Source: Ancrocorticia sp039812645 (GTDB lineage Bacteria; Actinomycetota; Actinomycetes; Actinomycetales; Actinomycetaceae). Taken from it: a stretch of DNA of 23,002 nt. This document shows positions 1-6,987 of this stretch, piece after piece. The translations under genes and the position numbers were made by a program. The DNA lies in assembly GCA_039812645.1 (NCBI GenBank), contig JBDIAV010000048.1:1-23002 (forward strand), in the 5' to 3' direction. Each line of letters begins with the position of its first letter. Positions within the stretch are counted from its first letter, which is position 1. The notes under the pieces were generated by a model. It saw only the letters and a list, made by a program, of their open reading frames with translations. It was not told where the DNA came from and ran no database searches.

Positions 1-23
1 CGTCGTCGCCAAACAACTCGACA

Positions 24-64
24 AAGAAAGTCGGGCGGTGGATAACCCACCGCCCGACTTTCTT
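24..64 (-). terminator. Intrinsic terminator after aceE
   Basis: An 18-bp perfect inverted repeat (24-41 with 47-64) encloses a 5-base loop and has a GC-rich core (GTCGGGCGGTGG). The outer A/T pairs give a T-rich stretch on the minus-strand transcript. It lies 20 bases past the aceE stop, so it most likely ends the aceE message. The symmetric A/T flanks mean it could also stop transcription entering from the left. Confidence 0.85.
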
Positions 65-84
65 ACTAGCTCAGTTACGAACTA

Positions 85-2832
85 TCAGTCCTCAACATCC
101 ATGACCGGAGCCGCAGCGTTGGGGTTGAACAGGTCGTAGTGATCGATGGCCTGCTTGACGTAGGAGCGATCGATGGTGCCCTGATCAGCGAGAGCCTGGA
201 GGGCTCGCACTACCATGGAGGCGGCGTCGATCTTGAACTCGCGGCGAGCAGCGGGGCGGGTATCGGAGAAGCCGAAGCCGTCCGCACCGAGCGTGTAGTA
301 CGCGCCCGGGACCCACTGGCGGATCGAATCCTGGACCTGGTGCTCATAGTCCGACGTGGCGATGAACGGCCCCTCGGCGCCTTGCAGCTTCTGCGTCACG
401 TAAGGAACCTGTGCGGGCTCCTCCGGGTGCAAGAAGTTGTGGTCGTCGCACTTGATGGCCTCGCGGCGCAACTCGTACCACGAGGTGACGGACCAGACGT
501 CGGCCTGAACGCCCCACTCCTCAGCAAGGAGGCGCTTGGCTTCCTCAGCCCAAGGAAGGGCAACGCCGGACGCCATGAGCTGGACCTTCGGTCCTGCAAC
601 ATCGGAGGAGTCAACCTTGTGGATACCCTTGATGATGCCCTCAATGTCCACGTTCTCCGGCTCGGCCGGCTGATGGATTGGCTCGTTGTACACGGTGATG
701 TAGTACATGACGTCCTGGTCCCGGCCGTCCGAACCGTCACCGTACATGCGGACGAGGCCGTCCTTAACGATGTGGGCCACTTCGTAGGCGTAGCCAGGAT
801 CGTAGATGACCGTAGCCGGGTTCGTCGAAGCGAGAACCGGGGAGTGTCCATCAAGGTGCTGGAGGCCCTCGCCCTGAAGGGTGGTGCGGCCAGCGGTTGC
901 GCCCAGGATGAAGCCACGGGCGAGCTGATCGGCTGCGGCCCAGAACTGATCGCCGGTGCGCTGGTATCCGAACATCGAGTAGAAGATGTAGAACGGAACC
1001 ATCGGGATGCCGTGGGTGGCGTAGGAGGTGCCGACGGCCTGGAAGGCAGCGGCCGAACCGGACTCGGTGATACCGGTGTGGAGCAGCTGGCCCTTCTCGG
1101 ACTCCTTGTAGGAGAGCAACATCTCGTGGTCAACCGCGGTGTAGTGCTGGCCGAGAGTATTGAAGATCTTTGCCGAGGGGAAGAGAGCGTCCAGACCGAA
1201 GGTACGGGCCTCGTCAGGGATGATCGGAACGACGCGGAAACCGAAGTCCTTGTCCTTGACCATGTCCTTGATGAGACGCACGATCGCCATGGTTGTGGCG
1301 ACCTTCTGCTTGCCGGAGCCGCGCTTGAATGCTTCGAAGTGCTTCTGCGCAGGCATCGTGACGCCCTGGGTGTAGGCGCGACGCTCCGGCAGGTAACCAC
1401 CGAGCGCAGCGCGCTTGTCCAGCATGTACTCCATGGCGGGCTCGGAAGCATCCGGCTTGAAGTAGGGAGCCGAGTACGGATCCTCCAGCTGCGAATCCTG
1501 GATCGGAAGCTGCAAGGAATCGCGCAGCAACTTGAGGTCCGCTGCGGTGAGCTTCTTCATCTGGTGCGTGGAGTTCTTGCCGGCGAAGTTACGGCCGAGC
1601 ATGTATCCCTTGACGGTGTGGGCGAGAATCACGGTGGGCTGGCCCTTGTGATCCGTGGCCGCCTTGTAGGCTGCGTACACCTTGCGGTAGTCGTGACCGC
1701 CGCGCTTGAGGGACCAGATCTGCTCGTCGGTCCAGTTAGCGACCATGGCCTTGGTGCGCGGGTCGCGGCCGAAGAAGGCATCGCGAACGTAGGCGCCGTC
1801 GTTAGCCTTGAAACCCTGGTAATCGCCGTCGAGCGTCGTGTTCATGACGTTGACGAGGGCGCGGTCCTTGTCCGCCTGCAGTAGCGGATCCCACTCGCGG
1901 CCCCAGATGACCTTGATGACGTTCCAGCCAGCACCCTTGAAGAAGGCTTCCAGCTCCTGGATGATCTTGCCGTTGCCACGAACCGGGCCGTCAAGGCGCT
2001 GTAGGTTGCAGTTGATGACGAAGGTGAGGTTATCGAGATTCTGCGATGCCGCCTGCTGCAGCAAGCCGCGGGACTCGGCCTCGTCCATCTCGCCGTCGCC
2101 CATGAAGGCCCATACGTGCTGGTCGGTGGTGTCCTTGATGCCACGCTCATTGAGATAGCGGTTGTACCAGGCCTGGTAGATGGCGCCTGCGGGTCCCAAA
2201 CCGAGGGACACGGTGGGGAACTCCCAGAAGTCCGACATCTGGCGGGGGTGCGGGTAGGACGGAAGTCCACGACCACCGGACTGGCGGGAAACCTGCTGAC
2301 GGAAGGTATCCATGTCAGCTTCGCTCAAGCGGCCTTCCAAGAAGGCGCGGGAGTAGTTGCCGGGGGAGGAGTGACCCTGGAAATACACCTGGTCGCCACC
2401 GCCGGGATGGTTCTTGCCACGGAAGAAGTGGTTGTAGCCAACTTCGTAGAGCGTTGCCTGAGCGGCAAAGGAAGAAATATGGCCGCCGACGCCCACACCA
2501 GGACGCTGCGCGCGGGTCACCTGAACGGCTGCGTTCCAACGAACCCAACGGCGGAACTGGCGCTCCAGCTTCTCGTCGCCGGGGTAGAAGGGCTCATCTT
2601 CAACCGGGATGGTGTTGATGTACGGGGTGACCAAGTTGGTCGGCACGTAAATCTGCTTGCGACGAGCATGGCGTTCCATGCTCATCAGAATGTAACGTGC
2701 GCGGGGGCCACCGCTGCTTTCAATCAGGTCATCAAGCGAATCGACCCATTCCTGAGTCTCTTCGGGATCAATATCTGGCACCAGACCAAGCTGTCCATTG
2801 ATCAGCGGTGACAATTCATTCGGCGAGCTCAC
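85..2832 (-). CDS. aceE: Pyruvate dehydrogenase E1 component (homodimeric type)
   Basis: This is the thiamine-diphosphate-dependent pyruvate dehydrogenase (acetyl-transferring) that decarboxylates pyruvate and passes the acetyl group to the lipoyl domain of E2. It is the homodimeric AceE type, not the alpha/beta type. The TPP-binding motif GDGEMDE lies at about residue 245 and is followed by LTFVINCNLQRLDGPVRG, typical of AceE. The C-terminal transketolase-like part includes ITESGSAAAFQAVG and GRTTLQGEGLQHLDGHS. The open frame extends to 3012, but I chose the GTG at 2830-2832 because GAGGGAGA lies just upstream. This gives 915 aa, close to what I recall for corynebacterial AceE (about 920). 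The in-frame ATG at 2887-2889 has no good ribosome site. The gene is monocistronic here and divergent from a DUF3052 gene. Function is near certain; the start is probable. Confidence 0.96.
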   Translation of the reverse strand: MSSPNELSPLINGQLGLVPDIDPEETQEWVDSLDDLIESSGGPRARYILMSMERHARRKQIYVPTNLVTPYINTIPVEDEPFYPGDEKLERQFRRWVRWNAAVQVTRAQRPGVGVGGHISSFAAQATLYEVGYNHFFRGKNHPGGGDQVYFQGHSSPGNYSRAFLEGRLSEADMDTFRQQVSRQSGGRGLPSYPHPRQMSDFWEFPTVSLGLGPAGAIYQAWYNRYLNERGIKDTTDQHVWAFMGDGEMDEAESRGLLQQAASQNLDNLTFVINCNLQRLDGPVRGNGKIIQELEAFFKGAGWNVIKVIWGREWDPLLQADKDRALVNVMNTTLDGDYQGFKANDGAYVRDAFFGRDPRTKAMVANWTDEQIWSLKRGGHDYRKVYAAYKAATDHKGQPTVILAHTVKGYMLGRNFAGKNSTHQMKKLTAADLKLLRDSLQLPIQDSQLEDPYSAPYFKPDASEPAMEYMLDKRAALGGYLPERRAYTQGVTMPAQKHFEAFKRGSGKQKVATTMAIVRLIKDMVKDKDFGFRVVPIIPDEARTFGLDALFPSAKIFNTLGQHYTAVDHEMLLSYKESEKGQLLHTGITESGSAAAFQAVGTSYATHGIPMVPFYIFYSMFGYQRTGDQFWAAADQLARGFILGATAGRTTLQGEGLQHLDGHSPVLASTNPATVIYDPGYAYEVAHIVKDGLVRMYGDGSDGRDQDVMYYITVYNEPIHQPAEPENVDIEGIIKGIHKVDSSDVAGPKVQLMASGVALPWAEEAKRLLAEEWGVQADVWSVTSWYELRREAIKCDDHNFLHPEEPAQVPYVTQKLQGAEGPFIATSDYEHQVQDSIRQWVPGAYYTLGADGFGFSDTRPAARREFKIDAASMVVRALQALADQGTIDRSYVKQAIDHYDLFNPNAAAPVMDVED

Positions 2833-3169
2833 TGAATCTCCCTCGTTTCGAAGCTTGGCTCTTGAAGTTACGCCAACGGACTGTGACATCCACGTGACGG
2901 CCGAACCCTTCGGCGTTACCTCTTTGCCTATTCCTCCGGGACCACGTTTAGGTCGGACGAAAGTCCCGTACGTCACCAGTGTATAACTCCCAGGGCCTCG
3001 GAGGAGGTTCACTTGTCAGGGATGTTTGTGAGCAATTCGGCGTTTTCTGGGTCTTTCAACGCTTGATGAACTGTCAGAAAGTGTCTAAGGGATGGGCAAT
3101 CCCGTGAAATTTCGTTCAAGGGGTGGTGCTCGCTTGCGAAATCCGCCCGAATACGGTGGGCTTATCCTC
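2833..3169. promoter_or_regulatory. Divergent aceE / DUF3052 promoter region
   Basis: This is a 337-base non-coding stretch between divergent starts. On the minus strand TATACACT (complement of about 2978-2985) is a fair -10 candidate for aceE; I see no convincing -35. Downstream of it, 2954-2968 reads CGGACGAAAGTCCCG, an imperfect inverted repeat (GGAC/GTCC around GAAA) resembling the operator type bound by NarL/DosR-family regulators. The aceE leader would then be about 140 nt. No other structure is convincing. Confidence 0.4.
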
Positions 3170-3568
3170 ATGAGATCGTTCGGTTTCACAAAGGGAAGTG
3201 TTGTCCAAGAATTCGGCTACGACGACGACGTAGATGACGTCGTTCGGGAATCTATTGAGTCGGCCATCGGCCGCGAACTTGTCGATGAGGATTACCCCGA
3301 CATCGCAGACGCCGCCTTGGGATGGTGGCGAGAAGAAGACGGAGACGCGGACGATCTAACCGACCTCCTGCTGGATATGAAGGCCAATATGGATTCCGAG
3401 GATGCGGTCCTGTGGCTTCTTGTCCCCGGGCCGCGCGAGGCGGGTCATGTTGCTGCTGACGTCATTGAAGAAGCCGCTGAGACGGCGGGTCTTCAAGCAA
3501 CGACGACGGCGGCCGTCAGCTCCGGTTGGACCGGAGTGCGGCTTACAGCACAGGGCACGAGGCGGTAA
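3170..3568 (+). CDS. DUF3052 family protein
   Basis: This is a 132-aa acidic cytosolic protein of the actinobacterial DUF3052 family; its biochemical role is not known to me. The sequence FGFTKGSVVQEFGYDDDVDD near the N-terminus, the acidic middle (GWWREEDGDADDLTDLLLD) and the VLWLLVPGPREAGHV segment are what I recognise. The open frame extends upstream to 3092, but the added 26 residues look unlike the family, and the ATG at 3170 has a GGTGGG stretch about 9 bases upstream. From memory, a DUF3052 gene also sits near and divergent from aceE in Mycobacterium tuberculosis (Rv2239c region), so the pairing is probably ancestral. There is no signal peptide or membrane segment. Confidence 0.85.
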   Translation: MRSFGFTKGSVVQEFGYDDDVDDVVRESIESAIGRELVDEDYPDIADAALGWWREEDGDADDLTDLLLDMKANMDSEDAVLWLLVPGPREAGHVAADVIEEAAETAGLQATTTAAVSSGWTGVRLTAQGTRR

Positions 3569-3694
3569 TCGCTCCGAACAGCTGGTAGACTTCCTAAGTC
3601 CGCTCAGCTGGTTGAGTTCCTCATCCGGCACTGGGAAACAGTGCGACCCCACGCCGGGGCGTCAGGCGGAACCCCGCGCCGGGGACCGGCGCAA

Positions 3695-3768
3695 GGGCCT
3701 ATAGCTCAGTTGGCTAGAGCGCCACGTTTACACCGTGGATGTCAGGGGTTCGAGTCCCTTTGGGCCCA
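3695..3768 (+). tRNA. tRNA-Val (anticodon UAC)
   Basis: This is a complete cloverleaf. The acceptor GGGCCTA (3695-3701) pairs with TGGGCCC (3761-3767), with discriminator A at 3768. The D arm contains AGCTCAGTTGGCTAGAGC. The anticodon stem CCACG/CGTGG encloses the loop TTTACAC, giving anticodon UAC, which reads valine GUA/GUG codons. The T arm has AGGGG-TTCGAGT-CCCTT. The 3' CCA is not encoded (ACA follows). Confidence 0.96.
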
Positions 3769-3770
3769 CA

Positions 3771-3815
3771 AACGAACCGGGCACCTCCAATTTCGGAGGT
3801 GCCCGGTTCGTTTTA
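3771..3815 (+). terminator. Strong intrinsic terminator after tRNA-Val
   Basis: An 18-bp perfect stem (AACGAACCGGGCACCTCC with its complement) around the loop AATTTC is followed by TTTT. It starts 2 bases after the tRNA. A-rich sequence on the other side makes it possibly bidirectional. Confidence 0.9.
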
Positions 3816-3900
3816 TTCTGGTATCAAAACGGACTCGAACCCGAGAGCAGTGGGCCAAGACGTGGTGTTCCCGGCGGCAACTGGCTCGTGGGATAGTTGT

Positions 3901-4314
3901 CTACTTTCGCGCCTGATTGATGCGTACGAGGTTGCCAGCTGGGTCACGCAGGGCGAAGTCCCGGGTTCCCCACGGCTGATCGATGGGTTCCTGCAGAATC
4001 TCGGCACCTGCCGCTTGTGCGCGCTCGAACACGGCGTCGAGGTCATCGGCGAAGAACACGTACGGGCCTGGGCCGGCACCTTTCGCGACTAGGCGGTGGA
4101 GCGCCTCGCCGTCGTCGGGGGAGCGGCCGGCTGCTGGGTCAGAGAGCACGAGTGCGGGTGCGTTTGGATCTGAGGACCCGAGGGTGACCCAGCGGTGACC
4201 GTCTGAAGCCACATCGTTCGCCACAGTAAGCCCAAGGGCGTCACGGTAGAACGCGATGGCTTCGTCGACGTCGTCGACGGTAATCGGACAGAAGGAGAGT
4301 GAGATTGTTGTCAT
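3901..4314 (-). CDS. VOC-superfamily (glyoxalase/bleomycin-resistance fold) protein
   Basis: This is a 137-aa vicinal-oxygen-chelate fold protein. Visible signatures are the first beta-alpha-beta unit (ISLSFCPITVDDVDEAIAFYRDALGLTV), the VTLGSSDPNAPALVLSDP strand region, and the second half (GPYVFFADDLDAVFERAQAAGAEILQEP, then WGTRDFALRDPAGNLVRI). These match the ArsI/PhnB-like small VOC proteins often annotated as glyoxalase or extradiol dioxygenase. The substrate cannot be told. The ATG at 4312-4314 was chosen; the longer frame to 4371 adds a basic stretch unlike the family. It lies 131 bases downstream of an AraC-type gene on the same strand. AraC regulator plus VOC protein is a common pairing, suggesting co-regulation. 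A weak hairpin (ACCCGGTT/AACCGGGT, about 4432-4460) lies between them, overlapping the AraC stop. Confidence 0.88.
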   Translation of the reverse strand: MTTISLSFCPITVDDVDEAIAFYRDALGLTVANDVASDGHRWVTLGSSDPNAPALVLSDPAAGRSPDDGEALHRLVAKGAGPGPYVFFADDLDAVFERAQAAGAEILQEPIDQPWGTRDFALRDPAGNLVRINQARK

Positions 4315-4445
4315 GCAAGCAATGCTATGCACGGTACCCCGGCGGCGCTTCTCCGATTCTGCTCGATACATGACGTAAATCGGTGGGCACCGACAACACT
4401 CGATGCACTAATCGGGGCCTCGCCAAAACCGACCCGGTTCGCTGT

Positions 4446-4853
4446 TTAGCCAAACCGGGTGGGCCTCGTCAAAAGCTTTGCCATGCACGCAGGCATTGCC
4501 TCGACGGCCTCGTGTGGCCGCGCCCGATAGGCACTCGGAGTCTCTCCGGTTAGCCGGGTGAAGGTCGAGCTAAAAGAACCGAGCGAGGTGGCGCCAACGG
4601 CCGTGCAAGCGTCGGTGACCGTGGCACCGGCGCGCAGCAGCAACATCGCGCGCTCAATACGTCTGGTCATCAGGTAGGCGTAGGGGGTTTCACCATAGGC
4701 AGCCTTGAACTCGCGTGAGAAATGGGCAGCCGACATGTGGGCTTTCGCGGCTATCGTTGGTACGTCGAGAGGCTCCGCGTAGTCGCGATCTATGAGATCC
4801 CGTGCGCGACGTAGATGCGCCAGTGTACGCGGATCTTGTGGTGCGACTCCCAT
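4446..4853 (-). CDS. Short AraC-family transcriptional regulator (DNA-binding domain only)
   Basis: This is a 135-aa protein consisting almost only of the AraC/XylS double helix-turn-helix. The first HTH is around residues 25-60 (PLDVPTIAAKAHMSAAHFSREFKAAYGETPYAYL). The second is around 75-110 (TVTDACTAVGATSLGSFSSTFTRLTGETPSAYR), ending in the usual PSAYR motif. The normal sensor domain of about 170 aa is missing, so it belongs to the stand-alone AraC DNA-binding class. The ATG at 4851-4853 has no Shine-Dalgarno sequence, but TACACT lies exactly 6 bases upstream on the minus strand, so the message may be leaderless. It probably regulates the VOC gene downstream; that is inferred from adjacency. 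Confidence 0.9.
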   Translation of the reverse strand: MGVAPQDPRTLAHLRRARDLIDRDYAEPLDVPTIAAKAHMSAAHFSREFKAAYGETPYAYLMTRRIERAMLLLRAGATVTDACTAVGATSLGSFSSTFTRLTGETPSAYRARPHEAVEAMPACMAKLLTRPTRFG

Positions 4854-4859
4854 GGCTCA

Positions 4860-4865
4860 AGTGTA
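4860..4865 (-). promoter_or_regulatory. Candidate -10 element for a leaderless AraC-type mRNA
   Basis: The minus strand reads TACACT, then TGAGCC, then ATG. A start site 7 bases past the hexamer would fall on the A of the ATG. No Shine-Dalgarno sequence is present. No clear -35 was found. Confidence 0.35.
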
Positions 4866-4950
4866 TGCGCTTGCTTGGGCGTCAAACTTGAGCGCGTTGC
4901 TCTGTGAGCCGACGCCCTGTCAACCTTCCTCAATGAATGTGAAGAACGCT

Positions 4951-5031
4951 CGACAATGGACACTTTCCGCGAGAATGGACACCTACGGCGATGTTCTAGG
5001 ACTCAATTCTCGACACAGGCGTCCATTCTCG
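4951..5031. repeat. Cluster of four CGAGAATGGACAC-type repeats, possible degenerate IS end
   Basis: Two direct copies, CGACAATGGACAC (4951-4963) and CGAGAATGGACAC (4970-4982), are followed by two inverted copies: GACTCAATTCTCG (5000-5012) and GTCCATTCTCG (5021-5031, an 11-bp perfect complement of the second copy). Multiple short repeats at an end, directed inward, resemble the terminal repeats of IS21-family elements, but no transposase is present between or near them. Alternatively they form an operator array for the AraC-type gene, whose start is about 100 bases away. Confidence 0.45.
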
Positions 5032-5043
5032 GAACGCCCCGGC

Positions 5044-6225
5044 TCAATCAACCAGTGTGATCCCACCCGCCCTCGCTACCTCTTGTGCTTCTGGGCTGAG
5101 AAAGCCATTGACGTCGATGGTCGTAAGATTCGGAAATTGGGCCAACTCGGCTTCGGTGAGGGTGGGGATATCGAACAGATCGTCTTCGCCATCCCATTCC
5201 GGGGCGAGTTGGGTGTAAATCATCAGGCCACCATCCATACACAACCGTTCCACCCGTGCTCCGAGTTCAGCGGGGATGGGTAGATCGAGGAACCATTCGC
5301 GCACCTTGGGGATGATCTTGAAAGAGAAGTCGCCCGGATCGAAGCATTCCTCCCCAAGGTCCTTGGCGAAGTCGAACACGTTGAACTTCGGCGCAAGAAG
5401 TTCCTGGTTATACATAAGCTCTTCGATGATCGCGTAGGCGAACTCCGGGGTGTCGAACTTTAGGATTGGCCCACTGACCTGCTGATGGAACCATTTGCCC
5501 GACGGCGGCTTGACCGGATCGTAGTTGACCTCCACCTCTCGGAACGGGGTCGGATGCGCACGCAGATGCTCAGCTATTGCGCCGGACTCCCTCATCACGC
5601 ATCTCTCGGATAACGTCCCCTTCTCGTAGAATTCCGCAGCGCTCTTGGTGGCGGTAAAGAAGAGCGTCCAGTCTCCAACTCTCACGTCCATCGGCCCGCC
5701 CGACTTGAGTTTCGACTCTGGAATTGACCGGATCGGCGGTTGGCCATTTACCGTGAAGGTACCTGCGAAGAGGCAGCGGGGCCGGATTTGCCAATCATCG
5801 GCCGCTACTCGCGCATCCCAGTCTGGATCTTCGCTCAAGCGCATCATGATTGAGTCCGTTTTCACCCCGTCCTTGCTCCATGCCATGATCCCGGCGGCGT
5901 CCCATTTGACCAGCCAGGTTTCCGGGGCAGTCAGGTTCTTCTCGATTGGGCGTGCGGATCGATGGGCGACACGAGGTTTTCCGAGGAGTGCCGATAATTC
6001 CGCTACCGTTCCCTCGGCGACGAGCGAGCCGTCAATCAACAAGCCGTCGGATGAAAGGTCGACGTCGTGGGCAATGGGCATCGGCGCCTCATTGAATAAC
6101 GTTGCCACAGGTTTCCCCACTGCTTCTGACTCTGCTGCCAGGTCCGACGCCACAGGAGATGAGAAGAGACCCTCCGCAACCGGATAGTTACCTCGGTGCT
6201 TGCGCATGAAATCGAACAGTCCCAT
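5044..6225 (-). CDS. Uncharacterised protein with DUF6892-like C-terminal region
   Basis: This is a 393-aa soluble protein of unknown function. The ATG at 6223-6225 has AGGAGT 6 bases upstream. The C-terminal part (about residues 240-380: FAYAIIEELMYNQELLAPKF, the FNVFDFA stretch, PAELGARVERLCMDGG, WDGEDDLFDIPTLTEAELAQFPNL and TTIDVNGFL) resembles what I recall as DUF6892. The middle (about 90-230) has a strand-rich pattern with WLVKWDAAGIMAWSKDG and WTLFFTATKSAAEFYE, which I cannot assign. No signal peptide or membrane segment is seen. Similar proteins often occur singly in accessory loci, and some resemble immunity or SUKH-type accessory genes; no toxin partner is visible here. It may be co-transcribed with the lipoprotein gene upstream (79-base gap). 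Confidence 0.75.
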   Translation of the reverse strand: MGLFDFMRKHRGNYPVAEGLFSSPVASDLAAESEAVGKPVATLFNEAPMPIAHDVDLSSDGLLIDGSLVAEGTVAELSALLGKPRVAHRSARPIEKNLTAPETWLVKWDAAGIMAWSKDGVKTDSIMMRLSEDPDWDARVAADDWQIRPRCLFAGTFTVNGQPPIRSIPESKLKSGGPMDVRVGDWTLFFTATKSAAEFYEKGTLSERCVMRESGAIAEHLRAHPTPFREVEVNYDPVKPPSGKWFHQQVSGPILKFDTPEFAYAIIEELMYNQELLAPKFNVFDFAKDLGEECFDPGDFSFKIIPKVREWFLDLPIPAELGARVERLCMDGGLMIYTQLAPEWDGEDDLFDIPTLTEAELAQFPNLTTIDVNGFLSPEAQEVARAGGITLVD

Positions 6226-6303
6226 GGGTCACTCCTCGTTGGATGTTGGTATGTGGATATCCGCTGACGTGGCGCACTGTTCGATGACCCTCATCGGGTG
6301 CCT

Positions 6304-6744
6304 CTAATCCCGCGGCTCGACAAGGAATAGGAGAGCAGCTGCGTCCAGCGCGCAGCTGACGGTGTAGCTTCCTGCGTTTTCGACCGGCGAGGAAGCAAAG
6401 GCGAACAACGTCTGCTTCTTTCCGGTATCGCTCACGTCGGCCGGTTCGGGAATGTTGAGGTCCTCTGTGGCATCACCCATTGGTTGCCCGTCAATATGGC
6501 ACTGTGAAGGACTAACGGTTATAACGTCGTCCCTGCGAACCAAGGCCCAGATTGTCCCCGCACTCTCGACTTCGACGGTTGTCTCACCGTCGGGTTCTCC
6601 CTTGACCTGGACCATTGACTGAAATCTGTTGGTGACTTCTTCAACGCTCGGATCGGACGCCCCGCAGCCCGCCAGGATCACAGGCATTGCGGTAAGAGAG
6701 GCGACGGCAAGCACGTTTGTGGCGAGTTTCTTCGGGATCTGCAT
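6304..6744 (-). CDS. Small secreted lipoprotein, function unknown
   Basis: This is a 146-aa protein with a lipoprotein signal: MQIPKK, a hydrophobic stretch LATNVLAVASLTAMPVI, then the lipobox LAGC with the acylated cysteine at about residue 27. The mature part (about 120 aa) is polar, with WALVRRDDVITVSPSQC and YTVSCALDAAALLFLV; its two further cysteines could form a disulfide. I do not recognise the family. The ATG at 6742-6744 was taken because the frame further upstream (TTG at 6771) only adds polar residues before the signal peptide. A GGTGGGA stretch lies somewhat far (about 13 bases) upstream. It lies directly upstream of the DUF6892-like gene on the same strand and may share its transcript. 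Confidence 0.75.
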   Translation of the reverse strand: MQIPKKLATNVLAVASLTAMPVILAGCGASDPSVEEVTNRFQSMVQVKGEPDGETTVEVESAGTIWALVRRDDVITVSPSQCHIDGQPMGDATEDLNIPEPADVSDTGKKQTLFAFASSPVENAGSYTVSCALDAAALLFLVEPRD

Positions 6745-6814
6745 GCTTGGATTATCCCACCGATGTTTCAACGTAGGGGACGACGGCGAGCTGCCACACC
6801 GCGTTGGCGAGCTG

Positions 6815-6888
6815 CCGGCAGTGAACTGCTCCCTAATGTTAGGTACTGAATTTCACAGTCCAACAATCAGGGAGCAGTTCACTGCCGG
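6815..6888. mobile_element. MITE-like remnant with IS150-type (IS3 family) ends
   Basis: A 20-bp perfect inverted repeat (6815-6834 with 6869-6888) encloses 34 bases. The core, 6822-6881, begins TGAACTGCTCCCT and ends with its exact complement. Read from the right, the end continues TGATTGTTGGAC then TGTGAAAT, which closely resembles the end of IS150-group elements as I remember it (TGTACTGCACCC, then TTGTTGGAC and TGAAAT). There is no room for a transposase. The flanks (CCGGCAG/CTGCCGG) are inverted, not a direct target duplication. Confidence 0.5.
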
Positions 6889-6896
6889 GCCCCGTT

Positions 6897-6928
6897 ATTT
6901 TCTTTCGACGACATTTTCTTTCGACGAC
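6897..6928. repeat. Exact 16-bp tandem duplication
   Basis: ATTTTCTTTCGACGAC occurs twice back to back (6897-6912 and 6913-6928), just right of the IS150-like remnant and left of the acsA stop. It is probably a replication-slippage product. No coding frame in this intergenic region is convincing. Confidence 0.7.
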
Positions 6929-6987
6929 GGCGAGGCCACTCGGTTACGCGTCACGGCGTACGTTGGTGGTGTCGTCGTCGTTAATAT

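Noticed and set aside
139..1884. 581-aa open frame on the plus strand
   Set aside because: It lies wholly antisense to the well-supported aceE gene and has a low-complexity Val/Leu/Gly-rich composition typical of a reverse-strand shadow in high-GC DNA.
3695..3768. tRNA-Val as an integration site for a mobile island
   Set aside because: No integrase gene and no repeated tRNA 3' end were found downstream; a strong terminator follows directly.
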